Shown: positions 7,744 to 16,339 of the stretch, in pieces | Position numbering within the stretch: position 1 is the first letter of the stretch | Layout: the number at the start of each line of letters is the position of its first letter | Assembly: GCA_009377795.1 (NCBI GenBank) | Contig: WHTJ01000045.1 | Span: forward strand, 1-36,506 | Length of the DNA: 36,506 nucleotides | From: Propionibacteriales bacterium | Lineage (GTDB): Bacteria; Actinomycetota; Actinomycetes; Propionibacteriales; Nocardioidaceae | Direction: 5' to 3' | Notes under the pieces: model-generated | Database searches by the model: none | What the model saw: only the letters and a program-made list of their open reading frames with translations | What the model was told of the DNA's origin: nothing | Translations under genes and position numbers: made by a program

Positions 7744-8949
7744 ATGTTTCAGTGGAGGAAGCGGTCGCGGGGAGCGGCCGCATCGAGGTGGTCGGCGGTT
7801 CTCGGAAGCCCGGAGCGGCGCGTCGCGCGCACCGGCTTGCTCGGCGCGTCGTTGGCGGCGCTTGCGATGCTGTTGGCGGCGTTGGCGCCGGCCGCGGAAG
7901 CGAAACCGAACAATGCGAACTGCCAGGGGTCGTTCGGGAACTCGATCTCCGGGTTCATGTCGCACGACGATCAGCGCCGGGCGGTCGCGCGGCTGGACCG
8001 AAGCCCGCACATCGAGACCGAGGTCGTCGGCCACTCGAACCAGGGCCGGGAGATCTGGACGGTGCGCGCCGGCGAGGGCTCGACGGTGATGTTCATCCAG
8101 GGCGGGATCCATGGGCTCGAGCAGCATGGCACCAAGGCGGTGCTCAACCTGATGCAGACGCTCGGGGACGACTCGGCGCGCTCGCGCGAGATCCGTGAGG
8201 CGCTGACAGTGGTCACGATCCCCGACATCAATCCCGACGGCTCTTCCGTTCCCCAGCGGCAGAACATGATGCCGTGGAGCGACGTCATGGAGATGCACCC
8301 GCAACTGCCCGACCAGCCGCGGGCCTGGTACTTCAGCAACTTCAGGCAGGGGTTCGACGTCAACCGTGACTTCAACGCGAACCTCGGCTATGAGCCCGAC
8401 CCCGCCGATCTCCCCGGCGACTCGGCGAGCTTCGGGTTCTACATCACGCCCGAGGCGCGGACATCGCGCGCCGTGTACGGGGCGCTCGAGTCGGAGTTCG
8501 GGCTGGTCGACGTCTTCATCGACCTGCACAACCAGGGGAGCTGTCACCAGGTGCCGGACGAGGAGCGGTTCTCGATGCTGTCGATCTCGGGGCGGTTCCT
8601 AGCCGACCCGACGGCGCACGGCGACTGGCCGCTGTTCGACGACGATGCGTCGCGACGGATCAATGTCGCCGCCTACGACGCTCTCCAGCGTGCGGGCTCC
8701 GGGTTCGGCGACATCACGCGCTACCCGCAGCCGCCGGGGCTCGACCTCCCCGGCACCGCGCTTGGCTCCTACGCCCTGCGCGGCAGCGCCGTGATGCTGT
8801 TCGAGACCAGCGAGGGTACGAACCAGAACGAGATGGGCTTCTCCGTGAAGCAGGTCGAGGTCGGTCTGACGGGGATCATCGACGCGATCACCGACGGCAC
8901 CCTCGACGACATCGACCCGGATCGATACGACGAAGTTCCAGCGCGGTAG
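7744..8949 (+). CDS. Secreted M14-family zinc carboxypeptidase
   Basis: Metallopeptidase of the M14 (carboxypeptidase A) family, secreted, 401 residues. An Arg-rich start and the hydrophobic stretch LLGASLAALAMLLAALAPAAEA form a signal peptide ending near residue 52. Zinc ligands are visible as the HxxE motif in GGIHGLEQHG (His123, Glu126) and the later His262 in FIDLHNQG. The substrate-binding Arg is in FDVNRDFN (Arg208), and the catalytic Glu is probably Glu354 in MLFETSE. All key residues are present, so it should be active on peptides or peptidoglycan-derived substrates. GAGGAGGG lies just upstream of ATG 7744. It stands alone behind a terminator and is convergent with the YCII gene. Confidence 0.9.
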   Translation: MFQWRKRSRGAAASRWSAVLGSPERRVARTGLLGASLAALAMLLAALAPAAEAKPNNANCQGSFGNSISGFMSHDDQRRAVARLDRSPHIETEVVGHSNQGREIWTVRAGEGSTVMFIQGGIHGLEQHGTKAVLNLMQTLGDDSARSREIREALTVVTIPDINPDGSSVPQRQNMMPWSDVMEMHPQLPDQPRAWYFSNFRQGFDVNRDFNANLGYEPDPADLPGDSASFGFYITPEARTSRAVYGALESEFGLVDVFIDLHNQGSCHQVPDEERFSMLSISGRFLADPTAHGDWPLFDDDASRRINVAAYDALQRAGSGFGDITRYPQPPGLDLPGTALGSYALRGSAVMLFETSEGTNQNEMGFSVKQVEVGLTGIIDAITDGTLDDIDPDRYDEVPAR

Positions 8950-8959
8950 CCCTCGACAG

Positions 8960-9265
8960 TCAAGCCCCTGATCCGGGGCCGACAGCCAGGCCGACGGGAC
9001 GAACGGTGAGCCCGTCGATCAGGTTGGCCTGCGCGTATGGGTCGTCGAGCAGCAGCCTACGCACGGCGTACGTGTCGGCCGCGCGCACGATCAGCACCGC
9101 GGTGTCGACGGGGTCCCTGGTCGCTCCGGCGAGCAGCACGTGCCCTGAGTCGGCGAGTTCGTGCAGCCAGGCAAGGTGCGCCTCGCGGTGCGGCGCACGT
9201 GACCTCTCCATGTCGGGTACGTAGTGGTAGAGGACCAGGAACGTCGAGGACTGCTCATCGGCCAT
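8960..9265 (-). CDS. YCII-like domain protein
   Basis: Small cytoplasmic protein of the YCII/YciI family (about 100 residues, ferredoxin-like fold). The conserved pattern is present: FLVLYHYVPD, then HREAHLAWLHELADSGHVLLAGA, then the DDPYAQANLIDG segment that carries the family Asp. His and Asp of these motifs are the proposed active-site pair, but the reaction is unknown for most members. ATG 9265 (MADEQ) gives the usual length; ATG 9277 is also in frame and neither has a clear Shine-Dalgarno sequence. It is convergent with the carboxypeptidase, with only 10 bases between the stops, and divergent from the molybdenum hydroxylase genes. Confidence 0.8.
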   Translation of the reverse strand: MADEQSSTFLVLYHYVPDMERSRAPHREAHLAWLHELADSGHVLLAGATRDPVDTAVLIVRAADTYAVRRLLLDDPYAQANLIDGLTVRPVGLAVGPGSGA

Positions 9266-9472
9266 GGGAAGGATCATGCCGTACTGCGGCTGCGACTGTC
9301 AGGTGCGGGAGGCGACAGATCCGGACAGGATTTTCGGCCACCGCGCCATCTCCTCGCGGCTCTCGTCCGTATAGCTGTCTGTGCAGGACTGATGACACGG
9401 GGTGCCGTGCCCTGGGCAGACTGCATGAACGGCGTCGGGGGATGTCGGGGTGTGCTCGGAAGGGAGTCGATC

Positions 9473-9994
9473 GTGCCGACACCATTGACCCGGACCCTGG
9501 TGGTCAACGGCGAAGACCGCACCGTGACGGTGGCTGACGACGGCGAGCAGCTGCTGTATGTCCTCAGGAATCAGCTTGACCAACGCGGCCCGAGGTTCGG
9601 CTGCGGCGTGGCGCAGTGCGGAGCTTGCACGGTGCTGGTCGACGGCGAGATCCGGCGCTCGTGCGTGACGCCTTTGCGTACGGTGCCGGAGGGGGCGAGC
9701 GTGGCCACCCTGGACGGGCTGGACGCGAACGGGGCGCATCCGCTGCAACGAGCGTTCATCGAGCAGCAGGCCGCGCAGTGCGCGTTCTGCGTGAACGGCA
9801 TCATCATGGGCGCCGCCGGCTGGCTGGAGCAGCGCAACGAGTCCGGCGAGACCGCGGCGCCGTCGGACGAGGAGATTGCCGCGTTCCTTTCCGGTGAAGT
9901 CGGGGAGTCGACCTTCAACTACCTGTGCCGGTGCGGTGCCCACGTGCGGATGATCCGAGCGATCCGCCAAGCTGCAGAGGAGCTGCTGTCATGA
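9473..9994 (+). CDS. (2Fe-2S)-binding small subunit of molybdenum hydroxylase
   Basis: Electron-transfer subunit (173 residues) of a xanthine-oxidase-family enzyme, carrying two 2Fe-2S clusters. The plant-ferredoxin-type cluster ligands are in GCGVAQCGACTVLVDGE plus the following SC (CVTPL). The second, helical cluster is bound by CAFC near residue 103 and the late CRCGAH. GTG 9473 is chosen because AAGGGAG lies seven bases upstream and the N-terminus (LTRTLVVNGEDRTVTV) then begins where the family begins. The stop overlaps the next ATG by four bases, so the two subunits are made in concert. No FAD subunit is encoded, as in isoquinoline 1-oxidoreductase (IorAB)-type enzymes. Confidence 0.92.
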   Translation: MPTPLTRTLVVNGEDRTVTVADDGEQLLYVLRNQLDQRGPRFGCGVAQCGACTVLVDGEIRRSCVTPLRTVPEGASVATLDGLDANGAHPLQRAFIEQQAAQCAFCVNGIIMGAAGWLEQRNESGETAAPSDEEIAAFLSGEVGESTFNYLCRCGAHVRMIRAIRQAAEELLS

Positions 9995-12324
9995 CCACCA
10001 ACGAACTGACCCGGCGCGGATTCCTGACCGGTGTCGGCTCTCTGGCTGTGGCGTTCACCCTCGGCCCCGCCGTGCTGGACCAGCAGGCGGCGCAGGCGGT
10101 CGCGGCCGGGCGGCGACCGGGGGTGCGGATCGACGAGACGCCGGCGGACGACTCCCTGGCGTGGCTCGTCCTGACTCCGGCCGGTGTCACGATCCACAGC
10201 GGGAAGGTCGAGCTGGGCACCGGCGTACAGACGGCCTTGACGCAGATCGTCGTGGAGGAGCTGCACCTGCCCACCGGGCGGGTCGGCTACGTACAGGGCG
10301 ACACGCAGGTGACGCCGGACCAGGGGACCACGGCGGGGAGCAAGACCATCCAGAACGGCGGCCCGGAGCTGCGGCGCGCCGCGGCGACCGCGTTCCAGGC
10401 GCTGCTCGACCTGGCCGCGGAGTGGTTCGGCGTCAGCCGGGACCGGCTCGTGGCCAGCGACGGTGTCATCTCGGTCGCGGGTACCCGGCGTCGCGTCACG
10501 TATGAGCAGCTGCTGGCGAACGCCGACCTCGTCCTGGTGGCCGACCGGGACGCGCCGCTGGCCTCACCGGACGACTACCGGATCGTCGGCCAGTCGGAAC
10601 CGCGGGTCGAGCTTCCGGACAAGGTGACTGCCCGCTTCCGGTACGTCCACGACGTCCGGGTGCCCGGCATGCTGCACGGTCGGGTGATCCGTCCGGCGGG
10701 ACGCAACGCCCGCTTCCAGGCGATCGACCCGGGCTCGCTGGACCGGGCGCGCGCCATCCCCGGGTTCGTCACCGTCGTGCAGCGGGACAACTTCGTCGGC
10801 GTCGTGGCGGATACCGAGTGGGCGGCGATCCAGGCGGCGAACCCGTCCACCGGTATCGAGGTGACCTGGGAGGACGGGCAGCCGCTGGTTGCGCAGGAGT
10901 CGCTGCCCGAGGCGCTGCGTGACCCGGCCAACCACTACCGGACGGTGGAGGTAGTCGGGGTCGGTGACGTCGACGAGGCCTTGCCGGCGGCGTCGATCCA
11001 GGTGGAGGCGAGCTACTTCACGCCGTTCCAGATGCACGCGGCGATGGGGCCGTCGTGCGCGGTCGCCGACGTCCGCAGCCAGCCGGACCGGGAGACGGGC
11101 GTCCGGGCCACGGTGTGGTCCAGCACGCAGAACGTCTACAACCTGCGCGACTCCGTGGCCAGCCTGCTCGGCCTGCCGTCCGGGTCGGTGCGCGTCATCT
11201 ACGAGGAGGGGGCCGGGTGCTATGGCCACAACGGCGCCGATGACGTCGCCGGCGACGCCGCGCTGCTGTCCGAGGCGGCCGGCAGGCCGGTTCGGGTGCA
11301 GTGGTCACGCCAGGACGAGCACGGCTGGGAGCCGCTCGGCCCGGCCATGGCCCACGACCTGCGCGGTGGTGTCACCAACGGTGAGGTCGTGGCCTGGGAA
11401 CACATCACGTCCACGCCCACCCACGTCAGCCGGCCCAACGCCAACCCCGGAACGCTGATCGCCGGGGCGCTGACCGGGACACTGCCGTCACCGCTGCCGA
11501 ACTCATCCGGCAACACCGGCACCCGCAACGGCCCGGTCAACTACACCTTCCCCAACCGACGGGTCATCGGGAAGCTCGTCCGCAGCTTCGAGACAACCGG
11601 CGAGACCTCGGGTACGCCAGCGGCGCCGTTGCGCTACCGGTTCATGCGGTCGACGGCGCTGCGGTCGCTCGGCGGGTTCTCCAACTCGTTCGCCAACGAG
11701 TCCTTCCTCGACGAGCTCGCCGCGGCCAGCGGAGCCGACCCGCTGGAACTGCGCCTCCGCTCGCTCGACGATCCCCGCGCGATCGCCGTCGTGGAGGCGC
11801 TCTCCGAAGTCTGGGCGGCCCGGCCGTCGGGTGGCGATGGCGCCGGCGCCGGGATCGCCTTCCAGCGCTACGAGGCCGAGTTCGCCTATGTCGCCGCGTA
11901 CGCCGAGGTGACCGTCGATGCCGACAGCGGCGCGATCCGCGTACCGCGCGTCGTTGTCGCCCATGACTGCGGGCTGATCATCAACCCGGACGGGCTGCGC
12001 AACCAGATCGAAGGCAACGTGATCCAGGGCATCGGCCGGACGCTGAAGGAGGAGGTCCATTTCGACGCGCGCGGTGTCACCAGCGTGGTGTGGGAGCAGA
12101 ACCAGTTCAACCCCACGCCGCAGTACCCGGTCCTGCGGTTCAGCGAGGTGCCGGACATCGAGATCACCCTCATCGACCGTCCCCACGAGCCAGCCTGGGG
12201 CTCCGGCGAACCCGCAATCGGCTGCGTCCCCGGCGCGATCGGCAACGCCGTCTTCGCCGCCACCGGTGTACGCATCCGCACCCTGCCGATGACCCCAGCC
12301 CGTGTCCTGGACGCCTTGGCCTAG
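9991..12324 (+). CDS. Molybdopterin-dependent oxidoreductase large subunit (IorB-like, Tat-exported)
   Basis: Large catalytic subunit (777 residues) that hydroxylates an aldehyde or N-heterocycle using molybdenum cytosine dinucleotide cofactor. A twin-arginine signal (TRRGFLTGVGSLAVAF) suggests export of the folded heterodimer. Conserved elements include GKVELGTGVQTALTQIVVEEL, the TTAGSKTIQNGG segment, MRSTALRSLGGFSN, and WGSGEPAIGCVPGAIGNAV, where Glu740 is the expected catalytic base next to molybdenum. Domain order and the lack of a FAD subunit match IorB-like enzymes, which usually pass electrons to membrane cytochromes. ATG 9991 overlaps the stop of the small subunit (ATGA). The substrate cannot be told from sequence. 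No cofactor-insertion chaperone (XdhC type) is next to it. Confidence 0.92.
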   Translation: MTTNELTRRGFLTGVGSLAVAFTLGPAVLDQQAAQAVAAGRRPGVRIDETPADDSLAWLVLTPAGVTIHSGKVELGTGVQTALTQIVVEELHLPTGRVGYVQGDTQVTPDQGTTAGSKTIQNGGPELRRAAATAFQALLDLAAEWFGVSRDRLVASDGVISVAGTRRRVTYEQLLANADLVLVADRDAPLASPDDYRIVGQSEPRVELPDKVTARFRYVHDVRVPGMLHGRVIRPAGRNARFQAIDPGSLDRARAIPGFVTVVQRDNFVGVVADTEWAAIQAANPSTGIEVTWEDGQPLVAQESLPEALRDPANHYRTVEVVGVGDVDEALPAASIQVEASYFTPFQMHAAMGPSCAVADVRSQPDRETGVRATVWSSTQNVYNLRDSVASLLGLPSGSVRVIYEEGAGCYGHNGADDVAGDAALLSEAAGRPVRVQWSRQDEHGWEPLGPAMAHDLRGGVTNGEVVAWEHITSTPTHVSRPNANPGTLIAGALTGTLPSPLPNSSGNTGTRNGPVNYTFPNRRVIGKLVRSFETTGETSGTPAAPLRYRFMRSTALRSLGGFSNSFANESFLDELAAASGADPLELRLRSLDDPRAIAVVEALSEVWAARPSGGDGAGAGIAFQRYEAEFAYVAAYAEVTVDADSGAIRVPRVVVAHDCGLIINPDGLRNQIEGNVIQGIGRTLKEEVHFDARGVTSVVWEQNQFNPTPQYPVLRFSEVPDIEITLIDRPHEPAWGSGEPAIGCVPGAIGNAVFAATGVRIRTLPMTPARVLDALA

Positions 12325-12468
12325 TCCCGCCGATGGGCCGACCGGGTTGAACGTGCCGTAACGCGAGGATGCCCTGACGGGCTTGGAGAATGGGACGTGT
12401 CTAGGCTCCATCTCCAGCCCGAAGGGGCATCCGTCCGGCGCGACTCTCGTACTGGAGCCTCGGCGGAT

Positions 12469-12478
12469 TGAAATTTCA
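12469..12478. promoter_or_regulatory. Perfect 10-bp palindrome upstream of ArsR operon
   Basis: TGAAATTTCA is a perfect palindrome and unusually AT-rich for this window, about 50 bases upstream of the ArsR-family start. A TAATAAT that could be a -10 element sits at 12515-12521, just ahead of GTG 12528, so the transcript may be nearly leaderless. Autoregulation by the ArsR protein is plausible but not shown. Confidence 0.35.
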
Positions 12479-12527
12479 CCGGGCAGAGCACCCCCACTAT
12501 TCCATAGGCTCGTGTAATAATGGTTTT

Positions 12528-12929
12528 GTGGGTGGAGCAGTGGTGCGTAGTGATGCGGGTGACAGCTCCCCGGCGAGGCAGGCGGGAAAGCCGGCCCTGG
12601 CCGAGCGACCGTTGGTGTCGCCGGAGCAGGCGTCGGACTTGGTGGGCCTGTTCAAGATGCTGGGCAACGACACTCGGTTGCGGTTGCTGCATGCGCTGCA
12701 CAGGGGTGGCCAGGTCTCGGTGGGAGAGCTGGCTGACCTGGTGGGGATGCGGCCGCAGGCGGTCTCCAACCAGCTGCAGCGCCTGGCGGACCGGGGCATG
12801 GTCGTTGCACACCGGGAGGGCAACCGGATCCTCTATGAGATTGCGGATCCGTGCGTTCCCAGCGTCTTGGACCTCGCGCTGTGTCTGATCGAGGAGACCG
12901 GGGCGGGGGGTGCCGATGCCAGGCGGTGA
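12528..12929 (+). CDS. ArsR/SmtB-family transcriptional regulator
   Basis: Winged-helix repressor of the ArsR/SmtB family, 133 residues from GTG 12528; GTG 12540 or 12543 are alternative starts behind GGTGGAG. The DNA-binding region is FKMLGNDTRLRLLHALHRGGQVSVGELADLVGMRPQAVSNQLQRLADRGMVVAHREGNRILYEI. Two cysteines in the last helix (DPCVPSVLDLALCLIEE) are where several metal-sensing members place ligands, so metal or thiol sensing is possible. No N-terminal cysteine motif is seen. It is the first gene of a four-gene operon and overlaps the hydrolase start by 14 bases. It most likely represses this operon in the absence of its inducer. Confidence 0.88.
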   Translation: MGGAVVRSDAGDSSPARQAGKPALAERPLVSPEQASDLVGLFKMLGNDTRLRLLHALHRGGQVSVGELADLVGMRPQAVSNQLQRLADRGMVVAHREGNRILYEIADPCVPSVLDLALCLIEETGAGGADARR

Positions 12930-13806
12930 GGCGCACCTCTTGGCCCGGCGATACGCCCAGGTCGGGCACAGCAGGATCGCGTTCTTGGATGCGGGTTCCG
13001 GGCCGGCTGTTCTGCTGTTGCACGGCTGTCCTTTCTCCTCCTTCCTCTGGCGAAAGATCATCGCCGAGCTCAGTCAGCATTTTCGTTGCCTGGCCCCGGA
13101 TCTGCTCGGCTTGGGCGACACCGAGACACCCGCCGACGCGGACCTGTCACTGCCCGCGCAAGCCGATGCCGTCCTCGGCCTGCTCGACCACCTGGGCTTA
13201 GAAGTTGTGGCGATGGTCGGTCACGACCACGGTGCCGCCACCGCACAGCTGATCGCCGCGCGGCATCCCGAACGGATCACCGCTTTGGTGTTGGCCGACG
13301 CCGAGGCGTACGACAACTGGCCATCGGCCGATGAGCTGCCTTTCGTACGCGCCACCCAGCTGCCGGTGCTCGGACGGCTCGTGCTGTGGGCATGGGCACG
13401 ACCGGTGTTGTTCAGGTGGGCGCTGGCCTCGGGCAAAGCGGTGCACAACCGGTCGGCACTCACCACTGAACTGGTCGACGGTCTGATCAGGGCCAACCTG
13501 GCCACCGCACACCGTCGCGCCAAGACCCAGCGTTTCCTGGCCGCGCAACTCGATGCCGCCAACCAGCGCCACACTCAAGACGCGATCGGCGCTCTCCAGC
13601 AGTTCACGACGCCGACCCTGATCGTGTGGGGCGGGCAAGACGTGCACTTCCCACCCACCTGGGCTGAGCGGCTACACCGCGACATCCCCGGCGCGAGCCA
13701 GATCGAGATCCTGCCAGACACGGGCCATCTACTGATGGAAGAACGACCGCATCGGGTCGCCGAGCTCCTGACCGCCTTCCTGACGGCGAACACGCCTACG
13801 GGGTGA
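12916..13806 (+). CDS. Alpha/beta hydrolase with Asp nucleophile (haloalkane dehalogenase/epoxide hydrolase-like)
   Basis: Cytoplasmic alpha/beta hydrolase of 296 residues. The oxyanion motif is LLLHGCPFSSFLWRKII. The nucleophile elbow reads VGHDHGAATAQ, with Asp instead of Ser, as in haloalkane dehalogenases and epoxide hydrolases (GHDWG type). The acid is probably in WGGQDVHFPP and the His in PDTGHLLMEERP. A helical cap lies between about residues 135 and 215. The start is ATG 12916, or GTG 12910. It begins inside the ArsR gene and its stop overlaps the next start (GTGA), so it belongs to the ArsR operon. The Trp halide-stabilising position of true dehalogenases is not evident next to the nucleophile, so the substrate class is open. 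Confidence 0.82.
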   Translation: MPGGEAHLLARRYAQVGHSRIAFLDAGSGPAVLLLHGCPFSSFLWRKIIAELSQHFRCLAPDLLGLGDTETPADADLSLPAQADAVLGLLDHLGLEVVAMVGHDHGAATAQLIAARHPERITALVLADAEAYDNWPSADELPFVRATQLPVLGRLVLWAWARPVLFRWALASGKAVHNRSALTTELVDGLIRANLATAHRRAKTQRFLAAQLDAANQRHTQDAIGALQQFTTPTLIVWGGQDVHFPPTWAERLHRDIPGASQIEILPDTGHLLMEERPHRVAELLTAFLTANTPTG

Positions 13807-14309
13807 CGACTGTGGTGCTCCAGGGCGTGATCGCCGTACACATCGCAGCCGGTCTGACCGCGGTGATCTCAGGCGCTGTAGCGATGTTCGCGCCGAAACG
13901 CCGCGGTCGCCACCCGCGTGCCGGGCACGTCTACCTCCTTGCCCAGGTCTCGGTCGCGGCCACAGCGGTCCTCATCGTCACGGCCCGCCCGCACACCGCC
14001 TACCTGTTGATCCTGGGCTCCGTGGCGGTCGCCACCGCATCGTGTGGCTATGCCGCCCGCCGCATCCGCTGGCGTGGTTGGTTGCGCTACCACATCTCTG
14101 GGATGGGCCTGTCCTACATCGCGCTACTGACCGCGTTCTACGTCGACAACGGCCCCCGACTCCCCGTCTGGAGCCTGCTCCCACCCATCACCTTCTGGTT
14201 CCTGCCCAGCGCCGTGGGCCTACCCCTGCTGATTCGTGCCCTGCTTCGGAACTGGATCGGTGTCGGCCACCGCAAGCCCGCCGCAATCCAACAGGGAAAG
14301 GGCTTATGA
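13803..14309 (+). CDS. DUF2306-like integral membrane protein
   Basis: Membrane protein of 168 residues with about four to five hydrophobic segments. The N-terminus, IAVHIAAGLTAVISGAVAMFAPKRRGRHPRAGHVYLLAQ, has the His-containing pattern (HxxAG then GRHxxxGxxY) that I associate with DUF2306 proteins. Their function is not established. Two conserved histidines facing the membrane suggest a redox or metal role, which is inference. GTG 13803 overlaps the hydrolase stop by four bases and its own stop overlaps the next ATG by four bases, so it is translated as part of the ArsR operon. Confidence 0.72.
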   Translation: MTTVVLQGVIAVHIAAGLTAVISGAVAMFAPKRRGRHPRAGHVYLLAQVSVAATAVLIVTARPHTAYLLILGSVAVATASCGYAARRIRWRGWLRYHISGMGLSYIALLTAFYVDNGPRLPVWSLLPPITFWFLPSAVGLPLLIRALLRNWIGVGHRKPAAIQQGKGL

Positions 14310-14854
14310 CGGCACGAGCCGTGACCCGCGCATTGGTGATCGCAGGAGCAGCAATAGGCGGACTAATGGGCAGCCTGCTCGACCGCTCGCTCGTCGCCAC
14401 ACCCGCCTGGAACGAGCTCGGCGCACAAGCCTGGGCCGCCTACAGCCGGCAAGCCGACCTGGGCAATGGCCAGATCCTCTACCCCGCAGCGTTCATCGGC
14501 TGGACGGCGCTCGCGGTGGCCGCCGCCGTCAGCGTCCGCTTCGACCACACCGCGCCCCGCTCCTTCGCATTACCCGTCTACGCCCAGGCCGCGTGCATGC
14601 TCGCCGCGATGGCGACCACTCTCAAGGCCGCACCGATCATGCTCGACGTCGCCGACATCCACAACACCACCGCGCTCCAACACGCCTTCGACCAATTCAC
14701 CCTCTGGGGCGTCTACATCCGCGGCGCCGCCCTCGGACTCGCCTTCCTGTCAGCGCTATGGGCCACAGCCACATCGTGCGCCGTTCGGCAGCGGGCGCTC
14801 CTTGACGTACAGGAGAAAGAAGCGTCATCGGGCCGAGCGAACCCGCTGTCTTAG
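14306..14854 (+). CDS. Four-helix membrane protein, DUF1772-like
   Basis: A 182-residue protein with four predicted transmembrane helices. The first is ALVIAGAAIGGLMGSLLDRSL; the others lie near residues 60-75, 90-105 and 135-155. Conserved-looking aromatic and polar residues (PAWNELGAQAWAAYSRQADLGNG) lie between helices 1 and 2. The overall plan resembles DUF1772/anthrone-oxygenase-like membrane proteins, but the match is by pattern only. ATG 14306 overlaps the preceding stop (ATGA); a longer in-frame reading starting upstream would overlap the previous gene and is rejected. It is the last gene of the ArsR operon. The 160 bases downstream to merA hold no clear feature. Confidence 0.65.
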   Translation: MTARAVTRALVIAGAAIGGLMGSLLDRSLVATPAWNELGAQAWAAYSRQADLGNGQILYPAAFIGWTALAVAAAVSVRFDHTAPRSFALPVYAQAACMLAAMATTLKAAPIMLDVADIHNTTALQHAFDQFTLWGVYIRGAALGLAFLSALWATATSCAVRQRALLDVQEKEASSGRANPLS

Positions 14855-15014
14855 GGTATTCAGAAACCTTGCGCCCGGTGGGCCCGAGTCTCTTGTTCAA
14901 CGTCTCGGCTAGGCGCGCGCGTCGATCCTGTTGGGAGCGGTGCGCCGCGGTTCTCAGACACGATGATGCGGCATTCCTGACCCGGCACGGTATCGCCGCA
15001 CGCAACAGCTGCCT

Positions 15015-16301
15015 CTAGGCCGCACAGCAGGACAGCATTGACACGTCGCGCGTGAAGGCTTGCGCGGCTAGCCGGAGCCCTTCGGACATGGTCAGGTACG
15101 GCGCCCAGGTGGCGGCCATCTGCTGGGTCGTCATGCCGGACTGGATGGCGTAGGTCCCGGCGAGAATCGCATCCTGGGCGCCGTCGCCGATCATGTGGAT
15201 GCCGCGGATCCGACCGGTGCGGCGCTCTGCGACGATCTTGACCACGCCGCGCGGGTCGCGGTTCACGATCGCGCGGGGCACGTGCTCCAGCGGCAACACT
15301 CGGCACTCGCAACGCAGGCCGGTCTCGACCGCCTCGGCGTCGGTGAGTCCGACCGAGGCGATCGCCGGTGACGTAAACGTCACCCGCGGCAGATGCTCGT
15401 ACTCCACTGCGCGTTCCGCCCGATCGAACGCGTTCTCCACGATCATCGCCCCGTGCGCGGCCGCGACGTACACGAGCTGCGGGTGCCCGGTGACGTCACC
15501 GGCGGCCCAGACTCGTGGGTTGGTGCTCCGCAAGTGGTCGTCGACCACGACCTGGCCACGGTCACCGACCTTGACCCCCACCGTGTCGAACGCAAGGCCC
15601 GCGGTCGCGGGGCGGCGTCCGGTGGCGACCAGCAGCTGGTCCGTACCCAGCACGACGTCCTCCCCGTCGGCCTCGACCGCGACGGAGTACGCCGGGCCGT
15701 TCCGTGCAATGTGCTTGACGGTTGCCGCGGTTACGACGCTGATGCCCTCGTCGGCGAACACACGCTCGATGGTCTGCGAGATCTCGGGTTCCTCGTACGG
15801 CGCCAGCCGATCGAGAACCTCGACCACCGTCACATCGACGCCGAGGCGTGCGAACAGCTGCGCAAGCTCCAGCCCGACGGCGTTGCCACCGACCACGAGC
15901 ATCGACGTCGGCAACTCCTCGAGCTCCTCGCCGGCGAACCGGGCGGACCGGTGAACGATCCTCCAGCCGTACTCGGCGGCCAGGTCGACGTACTTCTCCG
16001 CCCGCAGCATGTCGACCAGCTCGCGCTTCGCCCCGACCAGCGTCGGCAGATCGGCCGGTCGGGCCGATGTCCGGATGCCCGCGAATCTGTCGTCCAGCGC
16101 CATGTGCCGAGCCTCGGCAGCGGCGAGGAGCGCCTTACTCGGAACGCAACCGACGTTGACGCAGGTGCCGCCCACCGTGCCCTGTTCGATCATCACGACC
16201 GAGAGGTCGCGGCGGCGGGCGGCGATGGCGGCAGCGAAGGCGGCCCCGCCCGAGCCGACGATCGCCAGGTCGTACGTCTCGCCTCTTTCAGCGTGATTCA
16301 T
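15015..16301 (-). CDS. merA: Mercuric reductase with an apparent internal deletion
   Basis: Flavoprotein disulfide reductase that reduces Hg(II) to Hg(0) with NADPH. It has the FAD fingerprint GSGGAAFAAAIAARRRDLSVVMIE, the redox disulfide GGTCVNVGCVPSK (Cys47, Cys52), the NADPH domain VVGGNAVGLELAQLFARLGVDVTVVE, the GDV motif (WAAGDVTGHPQLVYVAA) and the C-terminal vicinal Cys425-Cys426 that marks MerA. There is no N-terminal NmerA domain. RIVHRSARFAGEELEELPTSMLVVGG runs straight from the end of the first FAD lobe into the ELPxSMLVVGG segment. The usual stretch of about 45 residues in between, with the ATGxxPxxPPIPG motif, is absent, which explains 428 rather than about 470 residues. The frame is open, but FAD binding may be damaged. 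It is transcribed from a MerR-type promoter that overlaps the end of merR. Confidence 0.9.
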   Translation of the reverse strand: MNHAERGETYDLAIVGSGGAAFAAAIAARRRDLSVVMIEQGTVGGTCVNVGCVPSKALLAAAEARHMALDDRFAGIRTSARPADLPTLVGAKRELVDMLRAEKYVDLAAEYGWRIVHRSARFAGEELEELPTSMLVVGGNAVGLELAQLFARLGVDVTVVEVLDRLAPYEEPEISQTIERVFADEGISVVTAATVKHIARNGPAYSVAVEADGEDVVLGTDQLLVATGRRPATAGLAFDTVGVKVGDRGQVVVDDHLRSTNPRVWAAGDVTGHPQLVYVAAAHGAMIVENAFDRAERAVEYEHLPRVTFTSPAIASVGLTDAEAVETGLRCECRVLPLEHVPRAIVNRDPRGVVKIVAERRTGRIRGIHMIGDGAQDAILAGTYAIQSGMTTQQMAATWAPYLTMSEGLRLAAQAFTRDVSMLSCCAA

Positions 16302-16307
16302 GCCGCC

Positions 16308-16339
16308 AGTGTCAACCCCGTACTACGCAGCAGGGTCAA
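16308..16339 (-). promoter_or_regulatory. MerR-type operator/promoter of merA
   Basis: On the minus strand TTGACC (16339-16334) and GACACT (16313-16308) are 20 bases apart. They enclose a GC-flanked dyad (CCCTG...CGGGG with GTAGTAC), the stretched spacing that MerR proteins untwist. GACACT is followed by GGCGGC and then the merA ATG, so the transcript should be almost leaderless. The -35 element overlaps the merR stop codon. Confidence 0.7.

Noticed and set aside
8964-8979. GCCCC-TGATCC-GGGGC hairpin as terminator between carboxypeptidase and YCII genes
   Set aside because: The stem is only five base pairs and lies inside the YCII coding end; too weak to call.
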